From contig JAJVDF010000234.1 of the NCBI GenBank assembly GCA_022410635.1, positions 1,565,076 through 1,629,075 of the forward strand: a stretch of 64,000 nt of DNA, written 5' to 3'. This document shows, piece after piece, positions 46,361 to 58,189 of this stretch (the first letter of the stretch is position 1; each line of letters begins with the position of its first letter). The notes under the pieces are model-generated. The model ran no database searches. It worked only from the letters and a program-made list of their open reading frames with translations, and was not told the DNA's origin. Made by a program: the position numbers and the translations under genes. This DNA comes from Tretioscincus oriximinensis. Taxonomy: Eukaryota; Chordata; Lepidosauria; Squamata; Gymnophthalmidae.

Positions 46361-47893
46361 AGAAGCTAGCAAATCCTGAAAATGGGTTCTAAAAATGCAA
46401 GAGCAAAAAGAAAAGAACCCTAAAAGAAACTGATGTTAACTCATACCTCAGGTATGACAGTTGTCATCCTACCCTGCTTAAAAACAATCTCCCATATTCT
46501 CAATTCCTTAGGACTAGGAGGAATTGCAAAACAACAGAGAATTTTGAGAAACAAGCTAAAATAATCACNACTCCATTTTTAGACAGGGGATACCCACACG
46601 ACATTATAGGACAAGCCTATACTAAGGCTAAGATTATTAACAGGAATTACACACTAAAGCCAACTAAGAAGAAACATGTAGAATGGATGTGTATCCCACT
46701 TACTTTTGATTGTCATTCCTCCCAGATCAAACAAGCCATCTTAAAACACTGGCATATTTTGGAAAATATACCTAGACGTAAAGACAGACTCTTGTTTTCA
46801 TACAGATGAGGAAAGAGCATCAAGGACAAATTAGTGAGAGCTTCTATACAAAAATTCCCCACTAGGAACAATGGAGCCATAAAGGGACACTACCGATGTG
46901 GAAATTGCATGAGTTGTAAAAATTGTGCTCAAGTGAAGGATTTTATTAACCCTGTAGATGGGAGGAAATATACTTTGAAATTTTTTTCATTTGTAAGAGT
47001 TCTTATGTCATATATGTTATACATTGTCCTTGTGATTATCTGTATGTGAGCATGATTACAAGAGCTATAAAAACGAGAATATTGGAGCATAAGAGCTGCA
47101 TTAAAAACAGAAGATTACAAGCTCCTCTAGTCAAACATTTTCTGGAGAAAAACCATGGTTATGAATTATTTAAATTTTGGTGTGTGGATAAAATCTTTGA
47201 GCACCAGGGTGTTCAATTTTTGAAAGAAAGAGAACTGTTTTGGATACACACACTATCATTCCTGACCCCAAGGGGTCTCATTGAAGAAATAGAATGGTCT
47301 ATTTAAATACTGCTTTGCTCTTTTTCAACGCCTTTCCTGTTTGGTTGTTGCAAAATGGTACTGACTCCTTAAGACCTACTTGGCATGAGATAATTAGCTA
47401 CACCTGTTATCTGCTCTAAGTATTTCACAGGTACCACTAATGTTTTGTATGCATTCTATGAGAAGCTGTTTGAACTTGTATGAAGCTTTTATTATTTATG
47501 GAGAATTGTATGCACGATGCATTACCAATAGAGTGAGTATGTATTTTATCACATTTATGTCTCGTATACTGTTATCTTGTGGAACTTTACAGTAATTGAC
47601 TTGAACTTTACACACCAGGCCACTGAAGAAGACCTGTTAGGTCGAAACGCGTCTGGCCACTGGCATTGGCATCTCCANCCTCCAGTATTCACAGAGGAAT
47701 TTTAACTGGACTCTCCTAAATACACTGGATTTTTCTACTTATATGGACTTCTATATGTACTTTCATTTATACTCAATGTTTATATTGTATTTATTTTATT
47801 ATACCTATATTTTAGCCAGAAGTCCTTTATACACTTGGCTTCAGACTTTAAAACATTTTATAAAGTATTAGCTTGTTTATATTTCACAACCAT
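46361..47893 (+). mobile_element. Penelope-like element with GIY-YIG domain, inserted in DIRS
   Basis: Flanked by the 14-bp duplication AGCCAAGATGCTGT (46,347-46,360 and 47,894-47,907). Coding remnants run from about 46,435 to 47,306. A 3' region follows, with CACTGAAGAAGACC and TCGAAACGCGTCTGG at 47,622-47,658. The pair GAAGAAGACC ... GGTCGAAACGCG is a hairpin-like signature found at Penelope 3' ends. The RT domain is missing (5' truncation); the linker and endonuclease remain. Confidence 0.85.
46435..47306 (+). pseudogene. Penelope RT C-terminal linker and GIY-YIG endonuclease
   Basis: The first frame (46,435 to about 46,980) reads LLKNNLPYSQFLRTRRNC, RGYPHDIIGQAY, KLVRASIQKF and YRCGNCMSCKNC, the RNC and C-x2-C-x2-C features of the family. 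It contains an in-frame TGA at 46,807-46,809. After a run of seven T at 46,981-46,987 the frame shifts. From 46,992 it reads YVIYVIHCPCDYLYVSM, the GIY-YIG pair with the second Gly replaced by Ser, then TRAIKTRILEHKSCIKN and LKERELFWIHTLSFLTPRGL. It ends at a TAA after 47,303. The lesions make it inactive. Confidence 0.85.
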
Positions 47894-48050
47894 AGCCAAG
47901 ATGCTGTGCCTTCAACACCCCTACTAATTATTTAGCCACAGCCTAATTTTATTCCACTTCTTATACCCTATGCATACTGTATTATTGCTGCTTTTTTCAA
48001 TTTATTGTTGTGAGTCAAATATGCTGTATAATAAAAACTTCAAATGTCTT

Positions 48051-51000
48051 TGATTTGTACTTAATGCCTGAATAGCCTTCACAAGCAAAAGAAGAAGGAA
48101 GCATGAAACTTAAGTCCACAGGAAAGTCCTAGAGTTGATAAAGTGGCTTTGGTAGCATATTGTGATAATTATGAGATGATGGAATTTTCAATGATCCATT
48201 TGCCACTGCCTTTCCATTGTATGGCAATTTTCTGTTCTGCCAATATGGTATTGTCAAGTACTAAAATTTGCCATTGGTAAGCAGGGTCAGTTACAATATA
48301 TGTGATCACCCTGGAGTAGTCCAAGTCTAGACTCTATTCTAGTCATGTTGTTCCACTTAAAACCACTATGCTTTATGGACTAATTTGTTTCATTCACCTT
48401 TTATATAGCTGCAATATTCTCTCTAGAGTTTACCATGAATTTAATATTAAATATACATGNAAGTAAACAGAACTATTGCCGAACTTTCCATTAAAACAAA
48501 AAATAATTTTCTGTGTTAATGAAACCCTTTGCATTAAAAGGAAAGATTTTTCTTCTACAATGAAATAAGAAAGTAAAGATTTACATAAATTAAGGTAAAT
48601 AAAAATAAGTAAACAAAATGTATCTGAAGGCTCATTACAGCTTTGGAAAAATAAAGGTTTATTGTGATACATTATGGAGTTGGATGAAATATGGCTTTGA
48701 TTCTTAATGGATAATCATATCTCAGGTATTTTCTTGATTAAACTACGCAAGCATCTAAGAAAGCCNAAGGTCTGAAATCACTAAGTGATTCACTAACTGA
48801 AATCACCAAGACCAGAGATATTTCCTTGCATGTTTGAGATAATTCAGTATAGCAAGCAATGCAATGTTTTGGCCCTGTCATGTCCTGTGAAATAATGCTT
48901 ATCAGAATGTTGGATACATTTTACTTATCCAAATTAGTGTTTGGCACAGTATACTGCCTTTAATGCACAGATAGTTGAGGATGAAATAGATGGAAATGCA
49001 AAGAATATGCCAACATTTCCTAAAACTCATCAGCTGCAATGCTTTGGCTTCACCCCAAGTATCTCAGATGCAGTTGAGGGAACATCAGATGGTTGAATTT
49101 TGTTCTACATGAGACACACTGACATATAAAACACACACACACATTTTTTCAAGGGGTGTTTAGGAAAAAAGATAAATTGAAAAGATTAGGGCACAGGATG
49201 ATATTAGGAAAAATTACTTTGGAAAACATGTGAATCTTACATGGCAAACCTAGGTGTAAAATGCTTTTCTGACAGAACTTTTTTGCATGTATCACCAATC
49301 TGGTGGAAATGGAACTGGCCTGTGGCCATTCACCAATGAGTTACCAGTATTATCAGTACCGGTCATAAAGAGTATTGTGTATGTGAGCATAGACCTAATC
49401 TAGAGTGGATTTGTTGCAAACATAAGCCATATGCAGTATGTTTTGGTATTGAAACACTTGGGAGGTTTTGAAGTGGATTTTGCTTTTGAAATAAACAAAT
49501 AGTTCTCTTTGACAGCCCTTTGGGCAATTATATTAAAGTACGAACTGAATCTTATGGGTGAAGTCTAGAGACTAGATTATTCCAAACTTTAAAATATTTA
49601 AAGCTTGAAAGCACAAATGTATATCGAAAGCATACTGAGAAAACTAGGCCAAAATATGGAGACATTCACCAGTTGGAGATATTGTATCTTTGTGAAGTGC
49701 CATTCCATTGCTCCTTAGTAGGGATGTGCACAAGCAGAATTATCATGTTTGATTCGCAGTTGAACTGAACACTTGTTACTTTGGTTCAGCATTAAACAAT
49801 TCAGTGTTTATGTTCGAACATGTTTATGAAAAATAACACCCCAGTTTTCCTATTGAAAAAGGCTCTTTTTAAGTGGACAACACATTGAACACAGTCATCA
49901 GTGTCCATGTTTCTGACCCTTGAGATTGGTTTTGTTCAATCAATTTCAGAATATGTGAAAAATAGCATGTTTGAACAAGAAGTGTTTGGACAAAGTTCCA
50001 AACTCAAACTAGACTTCTCTGTTTCTTATTCAAAGAAGCCAATGGGAATTGTATTCCAGAAACGTATTTCCAAATTGTTAGTAGAACAACATATAATACA
50101 TACCATTTTTGCATTTACTTCACCTATTATAATCATATCAAAGTGATGAATAGAGTATCCTTAAAGCTCACTATTCCCTAAAGTACATTTAAAATTAAGG
50201 CGAATAAAAGGCAACTCTTTATAGTGTTGCTAATTTTTAATGAAAATAGTGCTTTGCTAAATAAAACATTAATTGTTGTTCCTATGCCATGCAATGTATA
50301 TGGAAGCTTGATCAAAATTCTTTTTTTAAAAAAAGACCTCGTTACATGAAAATTTAATTTGGAAACTGAAGAAAATGTGTTATGTTGTATTTCATTTGGA
50401 ATAAATGTTGTGTATTAGCTACAGAAAAAATAATTTGAGCAGTAGCTGCAATATCATTAAGCTCTCATTAGCTTTAAGAATCCTGTATAACACAGTAAAA
50501 AGGGCATTTCTTCAACAGAAAAGTGTTAGCACCTGAAAAGGATTTGCTAATTTTGTTTGAACTTAATGGTGCACATACATAGATTTTGCCAATTAGAATG
50601 TGCTTAGAACTGCTGTTATGTACCTGTGGTTGTTAAAGTTACTCTAACTGAAAGATCAATAATACAAAACTGATGACCTGGTGGGTTGTTTGAGCCATTC
50701 TTCTTGGACTGACTAGCTTACAGGAGTATTATTGGAAATCTTTTGATTTTAGCTGGATGTCTCCTGAGAGAATGTTCAGCTTAAAGTGGTCCATTGTCTT
50801 GCTAATTTAGAATTGATTTAATTTAAAAGAAAATATCTTTGTGATATTTTTAAAGATTTGTGTGAATGTATACAGGATTAGTATTTAAGAAGTTAGAGTG
50901 GACACTTGGAATGGGAGACAAAAATTTCCTAGATCCATTTGTGGGCAAATATCTATTTGAGATGAGAAACTTGGGTTTTTGTGTGTTCCGTTATGGTCAT

Positions 51001-51999
51001 CTTACAGAGCAGCAATAACCTTATGAAATTATGGCATAATCTTCTCCCATCTCTTGCTGTAGTCTACCAGGACATGCATCCTCACCCTAGATCAATCTGT
51101 AGTGCACACAACTCATGCTAGTGGGTCTCTAGCCAGTCAACAAGCGCAGTGGGAAGATGACCCCATTCACTATGGCCCATTTCCACAAACTGCTGTAGAA
51201 CAAGAAGGTCTTGTCCTGTGTGAGATAGTAACCTGAGAGTAATCCATTAAATGGGTCTGCTAGAAAGCTTTTGANTTCCCAGATGTCTTAGTAGGGAGAA
51301 TAATGTAGACTAACTGTGTTAGTGACCTCATTAAGACACCTTTGCTACCTTTGTCCACCTTGCAGCCAACCTTTGCTAGGTTTATTGAAGCTGTCTTAGA
51401 TTTGTTGTTGGAAGTTTCCTGAACTTTTAGAAAAAATCAATTTCCACACTGGTGTCAGTTCAGGGCTTCATCATCTCAATGATAACTATAGTACTGTTTC
51501 ATATGGTCAGTGATGTGAGTTATACTCTTGTCCTGATCTTTACTACAGAGTGGGAGGAGAATAATGTGTCATTAGGTGAAATTATAATAAGTTCATTGCC
51601 ATAGTAATCCAGAAATATTACTAATGGGTGAAATGGGGTTATCAGGCTGCCGGCACGCTAGGAGAAAATGGAAGGAAGAAAAAAGCAAGATACTTGATAA
51701 ACAGCAAAATCCACACATCTTAATTTTATTTATACCTGTATTTTAAAAAGCTCATATATTTCATGTCAATTCCAACAATTTCCATGGCAAATAAGCAGGA
51801 TTCTATAGACTTGATTCTTTCAATTATTTTGTTGCTTAGATTTGTTCCAAACTCTCTACCATTGAAGACATCTATAATACACTTTTAAATCCTGTTTCGG
51901 TGGANCCGCTCACATTTATACTCATATGTTTCATGCTATTTTGGCTGGCTTTTTGGGGGGGCTGAAGTAGATCTTTGAAATCTTCTATTTTACCAGATG
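48051..51999. other. Long unique AT-rich stretch, no gene seen
   Basis: Contains GTAGGGATGTGCACAAGC at 49,718-49,735, similar to the start of common squamate MITEs, but no matching right end was found. The rest has no recognisable repeat or exon. The 81-aa frame at 49,901-50,146 lies in the possible MITE and is not convincing. Confidence 0.4.
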
Positions 52000-52009
52000 G
52001 AGATAGCCC

Positions 52010-52160
52010 CCTTGTTGTTATTATTTATTTACATTTTTGACACCCAGCATTTATCATCAGTTTTCTGTTGTAGACTTCAACACATATGCACCAAGACAAA
52101 TTCCTTGTGTGTCCAATCACACTTGGCCAATAAATTTATCTAATCTAATCTAATTATATC
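52010..52160 (+). mobile_element. LINE 3' UTR fragment
   Basis: AAGACAAATTCCTTGTGTGT followed by CCAATCACACTTGGCCAATAAA and a short (TCTAA)n run is a widely seen 3' end of Rex1/L2-like LINEs in reptiles and fish. Only the end is present. Confidence 0.6.
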
Positions 52161-52669
52161 AGCAGCCATTTGGTGTTTCTTGTTTACTGCATTTGCCAGC
52201 ACCACTCCCTTCACTGTCCACCATAGATTTGTTCATATACAGAAATAAACATGTTTATTTTTTCCTCTCTTTTACAGGGTATTATACTTTGCTTAAATTT
52301 GTCCATGGATTTCAGTCTCTGTCCTGTTTAATGTGACTTCACTGAGTCTATCATTGTAGCTTCTGGCAGTGTGAGAGATTTGGATTTAAAATTTAACTTG
52401 GTGATTCTGGAAAAAAGGCTCAGGANGCTTGATTAGACTACTTTCAGTCATAACGTCTCCTTTGAATGTATTGCTTAAGTGTTTCCTTAGTTTCCTCTTA
52501 TGTTTAACATTTCCTTAATTTCTTCTGATTTAACTTATAAATAGCACTGAATGTGCTGTGAAAAATGAAAAAATATACTCATACTCACAACCCTGTTGAT
52601 CATAGCAGTTACTTCTGAGTAAGCATCAGTCACACATCATATTTGAGATCTCAACTTTACNTTTACTTT
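52161..52669. other. Unique AT-rich sequence, no gene seen
   Basis: Nothing recognised. Confidence 0.45.
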
Positions 52670-53660
52670 ACTTAACTATTTGATTTATACCCCACCCACC
52701 CCACAAAGGGCTCTGGGCTGCTCACAGTGTAATAAAAAACAATAAAATACAAGATAATTATATTAAACCTGTAAAGGTCCAGGAAATATTTAAAAACAAA
52801 TTATAATCATAACCCCCCAATGTATACCAACACAAATCCAAAGGGCAATACTAAAACAACAGTGGAGGCAGATCAGCCTGAGGCTAGACTGAAGCTAGCC
52901 AAATGCCTGGCAGAACAACTCTGCTTTACAAGCTCTCCGGAAACTTGACAGTTTTTTAATTGCTCAAGTACTCATAGATAAGGTCTTCCACCAGGTAAGA
53001 GCCACACAAGNGAATGCCCTGTTTTTGGTGACTGAATGGTGGGCCTCCCTGACACCAGGAGCCTGTAACCGATTAAGGTCCATAGATNACCTCAATGTTC
53101 TCCTATGTTTATAGAGGGCAAGCCTGTCTCGCAAATATGAGGGCCTTAAGCCACGTAAAGCTTTAAAGGTCGCAACCAGCACCTTGAATTGGATCGGGAA
53201 CCCAATTGGAAACCAGTGAAGTTCCTATAAAATAGGAGAAATGTAGGCCCCACGAGGGGCACCTGTTAATAAATGGGCTGCTGCATTCTGGACCAACTTC
53301 AGCCTCTGGATAAGGTTACCTAGCGGTAACTGCTGCATGGATCATGGTGGCTAGGTCAGGGCGAGAGAGGTAAGGGGCCAACTGCCAAGGNTGTCTCAGG
53401 TAGAAGGCTGTTTGAGCTGAGTGCACCACCTGGGTCTCCATGGAAATGTTGGAGTCCAGGTGGACACCCAGGCTCTTGACAATGGGGAAAGTACACAGGG
53501 AGCTCTCCCTGAAGGGAGGCAGCTGGAGACCATTTGGTTCAGCCCCACAGCCCAGCCAGAGGACCTCCATCTTCAATGGGTTCAATTTCAACCTGCTACT
53601 GCTTAAACAGCTTGATGCAGTAACTCCAAGAGAAAAGAAAGCTGCCCCCACCCCATCATC
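52670..53660 (-). mobile_element. L2/CR1-like LINE with reverse-transcriptase remnants
   Basis: Read on the minus strand, 53,651-53,316 gives SSRLKLNPLKMEVLWLG, SLGVHLDSNISMETQVVHSA and LAPYLSRPDLATMIHAAVT. These are the region directly after the RT catalytic box in L2-type LINEs (SRLKLNPDKTEVLWLG ... SLGV-LD). Then 53,182-52,964 gives TFKALRGLRPSYLRDRLALY and RLQAPGVREAHHSVTKNRAF, the protein C-terminus. Between them about 130 bp is non-coding or rearranged. The 3' tail, on the plus strand, is GATTTATACCCCACCCACCC at 52,681. Two N bases and stops make it a dead copy. Confidence 0.75.
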
Positions 53661-53864
53661 TTAAGGAGCCATTTGACATCTTCATTCTGCCTCCCCATTC
53701 AGCCTCTTTAAGAAGCAGTAGCTTTGTACCTACCATTTTAGACGTTCTTCTTTCTCTAAAGGAAGTTAGTGGCCCGGGCAGAGGTGTCAGGCATACGGAT
53801 GGTGATGGGGAAGGACTGGGTGCTCAAGCACCCCAGGTGGAGATCCTGGGTCCAGCATAATCAT
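53661..53864. other. Unique short segment, no gene seen
   Basis: Nothing recognised. Confidence 0.4.
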
Positions 53865-54012
53865 AAGAACCTAAGAGGAGCCCTGCTGAATGGGGTCAGA
53901 GCCCATTAGGACCAGTATTCTGTCCCACACAATGGCCCACCTGGGCAGTCTGGAACAGAAGAAGGAAAGGCTTCAACTGTTCTTGACTCCCTGCAAAAGG
54001 CNTTTCAGAAAT
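53865..54012 (-). mobile_element. CR1/L2-grade LINE tail
   Basis: Starts CATAAGAACCTAAGAGGAGC on the plus strand and contains CAGTATTCTGTCCCACACAA and CCTGGGCAGTCTGGAACAG. Minus orientation. Only about 150 bp long, and stops after GCATTTCAG-like sequence. A second, longer copy begins 210 bp further right. Confidence 0.7.
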
Positions 54013-54220
54013 ATCAGGGAAAAGCAGCTTTCACAATACTTTTCCCTGATGTAATGTGATATACAGATTACTGCCATGTTGGCTGGTACAACACATGCAT
54101 AGCAACCAAAAAGCACAAGTGTTGTATGCATGAATGGCAGCATTGTCACATGTGGGGATTTCACTCATGTGAAATATCTGGATGAGCAATACTTATGGAT
54201 AGCAGAACAATGATAAAGTA

Positions 54221-54505
54221 CGTAAGAACCTAAGAGGGGCCCTGCTGAATCGGGTCGGAGCCCACCTAGTCCAGCATTCTGTCTTACACAGTAGTCCACC
54301 AATTGCAGCTGGGCAGTCTGGAACAGAAGAAGGCAAAATCTTCAACTGTTCTCGACACCCTGCAAAAGGCATTTCAGGAATATTGCCTGTTTCTCCATAA
54401 CGGAGGCAGTATCAAGACATCCATCCTAGTAGCTGTTTATACACTTGGCTTCCATGAACTTGTCTATTCTTGTCTTAAAGCTATCCAGGCTGCTAGCTAG
54501 TTTCA
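54221..54505 (-). mobile_element. CR1/L2-grade LINE tail, longer copy
   Basis: Starts GTAAGAACCTAAGAGGGGCC, then CCAGCATTCTGTCTTACACA, GGCAAAATCTTCAACTGTTC and, at the inner end, GAACTTGTCTATTCTTGTCT plus TATCCAGGCTGCTAGCTAG. The last part is the reverse of the SLDSFKTGLDRF coding end in the 43.8-kb copy. 5'-truncated just inside the ORF. Confidence 0.75.
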
Positions 54506-55544
54506 GTTTCAGATTGTTTGGTATGGTTCCAATATGAATGTTAACTGGCAATATTGAATACTAGGCACTGAATGTTTATTATTATGTATTAAAGTGTTAT
54601 CAGATAAGCTGTTAAAGATTTATGTTTGATACGATATCTGGGTGTTCTGTTTCCTCAGGAAGATCAAATAATCAGGGTAATGTAAGTTTAAAATTTGTAT
54701 CTCTTAGTCATGAGCTTTCTCCAACACTTAGTTCTATAATAAAAACTCTTGGTTTCAACAAGAACTGACTTTATTAACACTAAGTAGCTAAAGAGGAACT
54801 CAAGCACATATACAAAAAGCACTGTTCTCCTAACCACTTAACAGGTCTAAGACTTCCTTCTCTCAAGCAGCCTTCCTCCTTCAAGTCTAGTTTAAGGTTT
54901 CCCAAATTCCCTAGTCTAACCAGTTATTGTACACGGTTATCTTTAATATATAATCAATCTTGTTATATAAACAATGCAGACATTAATGGTGTTTTAAAAT
55001 GGTGTGGATCACAAGCACTCTCACAGAGCTTCACTTAAAAGATGCTACCAACACCAGCTCTTAACTCCTCGCCCTTCCATGCTCCCATCAGCTACGTCTC
55101 AGTTTCTTAAAGAAAACACATTTCATTTGAGANGGATATCATTACACAGATATTCCTGGTTTCCTCATCATAAATCTTCTCTCTGCGTTGCTTCCATAAT
55201 TTTAGCCCCACCTCCCTCATTTCCAGTTCTCCCTCCATACCACTTCATTTGCTTCTCATTCTACCCCTCACCTTCTTTGTTTTCAGTCCTCCCTGTACTC
55301 TGCTTCCTTATTTTTTAGTAGCTATTTTCACTAAAGCAGCTGATTGCAACATTACTGGTTTCCCTTTGCTACCTTTACTATTGTTTCATTGGCGGGATGT
55401 GTATAGAACTGCTATTACACTTCTAAGATACTTGTTAAAAAATAAAATTTCTATAATATAGAATTCAAAATCTCAAATNGGCCTCCCTCCCCCACTTTTC
55501 TTCTGTTAAGCCTATTATCAAGATATTTCTGCCTCTTCTGAATA
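54506..55544. other. Unique sequence, no gene seen
   Basis: A pyrimidine-rich region at 55,190-55,320 gives a 104-aa and a 70-aa open frame that overlap in different frames. No family features, so not called. Confidence 0.4.
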
Positions 55545-55712
55545 TCTACCAAGGGGTCTCATAGCATCTTACAAAACAGAAATAAGAAGGATTAGCTTTT
55601 GTAGACACATCTGCTTCTTAACCTATGAAAGCTCATGTCACTAACCCTTTTTCTTGTTCATCTCTAAGACTAATATGGACCCAGACTAATATGGTTATTT
55701 CTTTGAAATCTT
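55545..55712 (+). repeat. Common amniote interspersed-repeat fragment
   Basis: GAAAGCTCATG, CTAAGACTAATATGG and GACTAATATGGTTATTTCTT. The same signature closes the inverted-repeat element at 18.94-18.97 kb. Class uncertain. Confidence 0.5.
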
Positions 55713-55779
55713 CCTAATTTGAAGAAAACATTATATAAAAACTTTTTTTAAAAAAAAAGTTTATACATTTTTTGACTTA

Positions 55780-56172
55780 GGCTGCGGGCACACAGCTATT
55801 TTCTAACTCGCTTGGAGCGCTGTGAGGAAGGCTGGGGCATAGGTGATAAGCATTTTTCAGCAGTACACCCACAATAAACACNATTTTCTCAGAATAAACT
55901 ATTGCAGAGATATTCAGACATTCTTACAGAGAGCCCTTGTCCTCTCGTGGCTATGGCTGCATATATGTGAGTGCACAAATTTGACACGCGAGGATAAAAC
56001 AATTGCGAACGTAGCAGCTGTTTCTATAGGCTGCTGGAAGTTNAAAAAAAGCTTCCTTCTGCACAACGATGAGATTGAGGAGCGATGTTACGGAATATAC
56101 ACATTTTTTGTGCACAGACCCACGACTGCTATAGCTTTATAGCANTTTTTACATCATGGTGTGCACGCANCC
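55780..56172 (-). mobile_element. Harbinger-like MITE, copy 3
   Basis: Reverse orientation relative to the other copies. Ends are GGCTGCGGGCACAC (left) and GTGTGCACGCANCC (right), imperfect inverted termini. Flanked by TTA on both sides (55,777-55,779 and 56,173-56,175). The reverse complement follows copy 4 closely, e.g. ACATCGCTCCTCAATCTCAT and TTTTATCCTCGCGTGTCAAA. The 99-aa frame is not conserved in the family. Confidence 0.75.
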
Positions 56173-56585
56173 TTACTCTAGTGTCATATCACTTGATAAA
56201 AACACTTAATTTTTCTTTTTGAAAAATCACTGCAGTGTATGAAGCACAAAGAAAGAATGTGATATCTAATACACNGTTAATATTTTTTATAAGAAAATAC
56301 AAAGACTGGATGAACAACAGCAAAAGTAGCAATAATAATAGTAATTTCTGTATGTACTCAAGTTGGTCCTTATTTATAGGAGGTAAATGTTAGACAAGAC
56401 GCTCACTATCTGAGTTGGGGCATTTTTCTGCACAGAAATTCCCTTTTTCCCTTTCTTTCACACACNTAGATCAACTATTTTCCCATTCTAGTCAGCAGAG
56501 AAGAAAGTAGCAGTTGTGGAGAAGGAGAATCTGTCTCTAATTCTGTCTTTCAGCACTTATAANATATTTTACATATACACGATAT
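56173..56585. other. Unique AT-rich sequence, no gene seen
   Basis: Nothing recognised; four single N bases lie in this stretch. Confidence 0.45.
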
Positions 56586-56589
56586 TTTT

Positions 56590-56915
56590 TTAAAAAGTTC
56601 TGAAATTTACTTCCAGAGGAGGTGATAGTAGCTACCAGCCTGGATAGCTTCAAGACAGGATTAGGCAAGTTAATAGAAGCTAAGGATATAAACGGGTACT
56701 AGGATGGGTGTCTTGATACTNCCTCTGAGATGGAGCAACAGGCAGGATTCCTGAAATGCCGTTTGTAGGGAGTTGAGAACAGTTGAAGATTTTGCCTCCT
56801 TCTGTTCCAGACTGCTCAAGTACAATTGGTGGGCCACTGTGTGAGACAGAATGCTGGACTAGATGGGCTACGGCCTGATTCAGCAGGGCTCCTCTTACGT
56901 TTTTATGTTCTAAAT
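56590..56915 (+). mobile_element. CR1/L2-grade LINE 3' end
   Basis: Plus-oriented member of the 43.8-kb family. It starts in the last codons of the ORF (TTTACTTCCAGAGGAGGTGA; GGATAGCTTCAAGACAGGAT = LDSFKTG). The 3' UTR follows, with CAGAATGCTGGACTAGATGG and CAGCAGGGCTCCTCTTACG, ending TTTTTATGTTCT. Confidence 0.8.
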
Positions 56916-57374
56916 GGGTTGCCATATAAACAAGAAAGCAAGGTTATAATGTATTTCTTAAAAATAACATATTTTTACTTCATTTTAGTTAGGCAATNGT
57001 TGTCAGTGAACATTTTATTTACAAAGAGAATTAAAAATGTATGGAGTACAGAAAAAGAAAAGGAAACAAAAGGTTCTATTTATTAATCATTAAAGTATTC
57101 TGAAGTGATGGCCTTGGTAGCTTCAATGATGCGAATATATTACTGAATATATATTTTCATGCTGTCAAATCTAGGCAGATATAAATATACTGTACATAGA
57201 AAATTACAAATGTGTTTACATAAATATTAATGCAGTATAAAATGATGACAACATGCAATGTGCATCCCCGGCAATAATATCACCGGAACACAACATAACA
57301 ATATGTGAACAAAATTCATATAAGCAATTGATGAACGCCAAACTCCAATACTACATGTCAGGTACCTCCTATCC
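56916..57374. other. Unique AT-rich sequence, no gene seen
   Basis: Nothing recognised. Confidence 0.45.
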
Positions 57375-58189
57375 TATATTTCTGCTCTCCCCTTTTTTAC
57401 CCTCTCTTTTGGTCTTTTGACGCNCTTTGCCCGTCGGCGGGAGCCTTTCAGCAGGTGATTTAGATCTCCTCATTGGCTTGTGGCCACCCAGAGGCGGTTC
57501 CCCAGCTTTCCTTTATAATGTAGTCTCTCCTTTCACTTCCTGTTCTATTTCTTTAGTTACTACCGNAGTTAACTTCTGTCTTCTGGCCTTATTACTGGAC
57601 TTGGCTTTTTGAATAAACATCCTTCAACGAAACTGTTTACCTTTGTCATTCTTGGATTGAAGCTCTACATTACTAATAGAAAGAGGTAGAATCACCATGA
57701 GAATGGATCCACAGCAGCAGCCAGACCCTGAAGGAGCAGATTCTGGAGAGGGAGCGAAAAGGAGAATTCTGGAGAGTGAACTTCCCTTCCCTCCTGACCA
57801 CCCCGTCTCTGAGGATTTACTTCAGGGCCTCTCCACTGTTCTGACTAACATTGAATTGAGGCTGGTCCGCTTAGAGGTCCAAACTTCCNCGGCTGAATGA
57901 CAAGCACAGCTTGCTGACAAGGTTTCTGACGTCCACTCCACAACCTCTCTGGAAAAGTTAGATAGATACCGCTCATGACTCTATTCTGTAAAGACGACGC
58001 AGGGAAACATTCCGCCTTCCCCAGCATTTCATAGAGATGGTATCTTCTCTGCACCCTTCCCAGGCACGTCACTTCTCTCAGCCTGGCAAGTCGGCCCATC
58101 CCTCCAGTGACTTCCAGCTGGCTCACCTGCTTCTGCCACCGGATTCTCATCGAGGACATGGAGCCATCCCCAAAAGGTACTTATTTTGT
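57375..58189 (+). mobile_element. LTR-retrotransposon-like 5' end with gag-like start
   Basis: 57,380-57,670 is less AT-rich and ends TTTTTGAATAAACATCC followed by CATTCTTGGATTGAAGCTC, similar to the R-U5 end of an LTR with a polyadenylation signal. From 57,697 a frame opens: MRMDPQQQPDPEGADSGEGA, then EDLLQGLSTVLTNIELRLVR (coiled-coil-like). It stops at TGA 57,898-57,900, but the same frame continues with QAQLADKVSDVHSTTSLEKL, interrupted by further TGA codons, to about 58,110. No zinc knuckle, protease or RT follows, and a primer-binding site was not recognised. A Gypsy-type gag is my best guess. An L1 ORF1-like protein or a unique gene exon is possible. Confidence 0.4.

Larger units (their letters stand above)
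44950..48050 (+). mobile_element. DIRS/Ngaro-like element, copy 3, interrupted twice
   Basis: Three pieces of the shared DIRS 3' non-coding region lie in order: about 44,950-45,375 (GGGGCCTTTAAGGGGTTCAG, GAGCTTGCCCTTGGGGAGAA), 46,104-46,360 (GCGAGTTGGGTGGTGCCCAT, GGACTGTCAGCCAAGATGCT) and 47,908-48,050 (continuing GCCTTCAACACC ... TTAGCCACAGCC). They are separated by a CR1 insertion and a Penelope insertion. Homology to copies 1 (31.7-32.3 kb) and 2 (40.55-41.1 kb) shows that the pieces were once continuous. No recombinase or SGNH coding was recognised in this copy. The left limit is uncertain. Confidence 0.7.
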
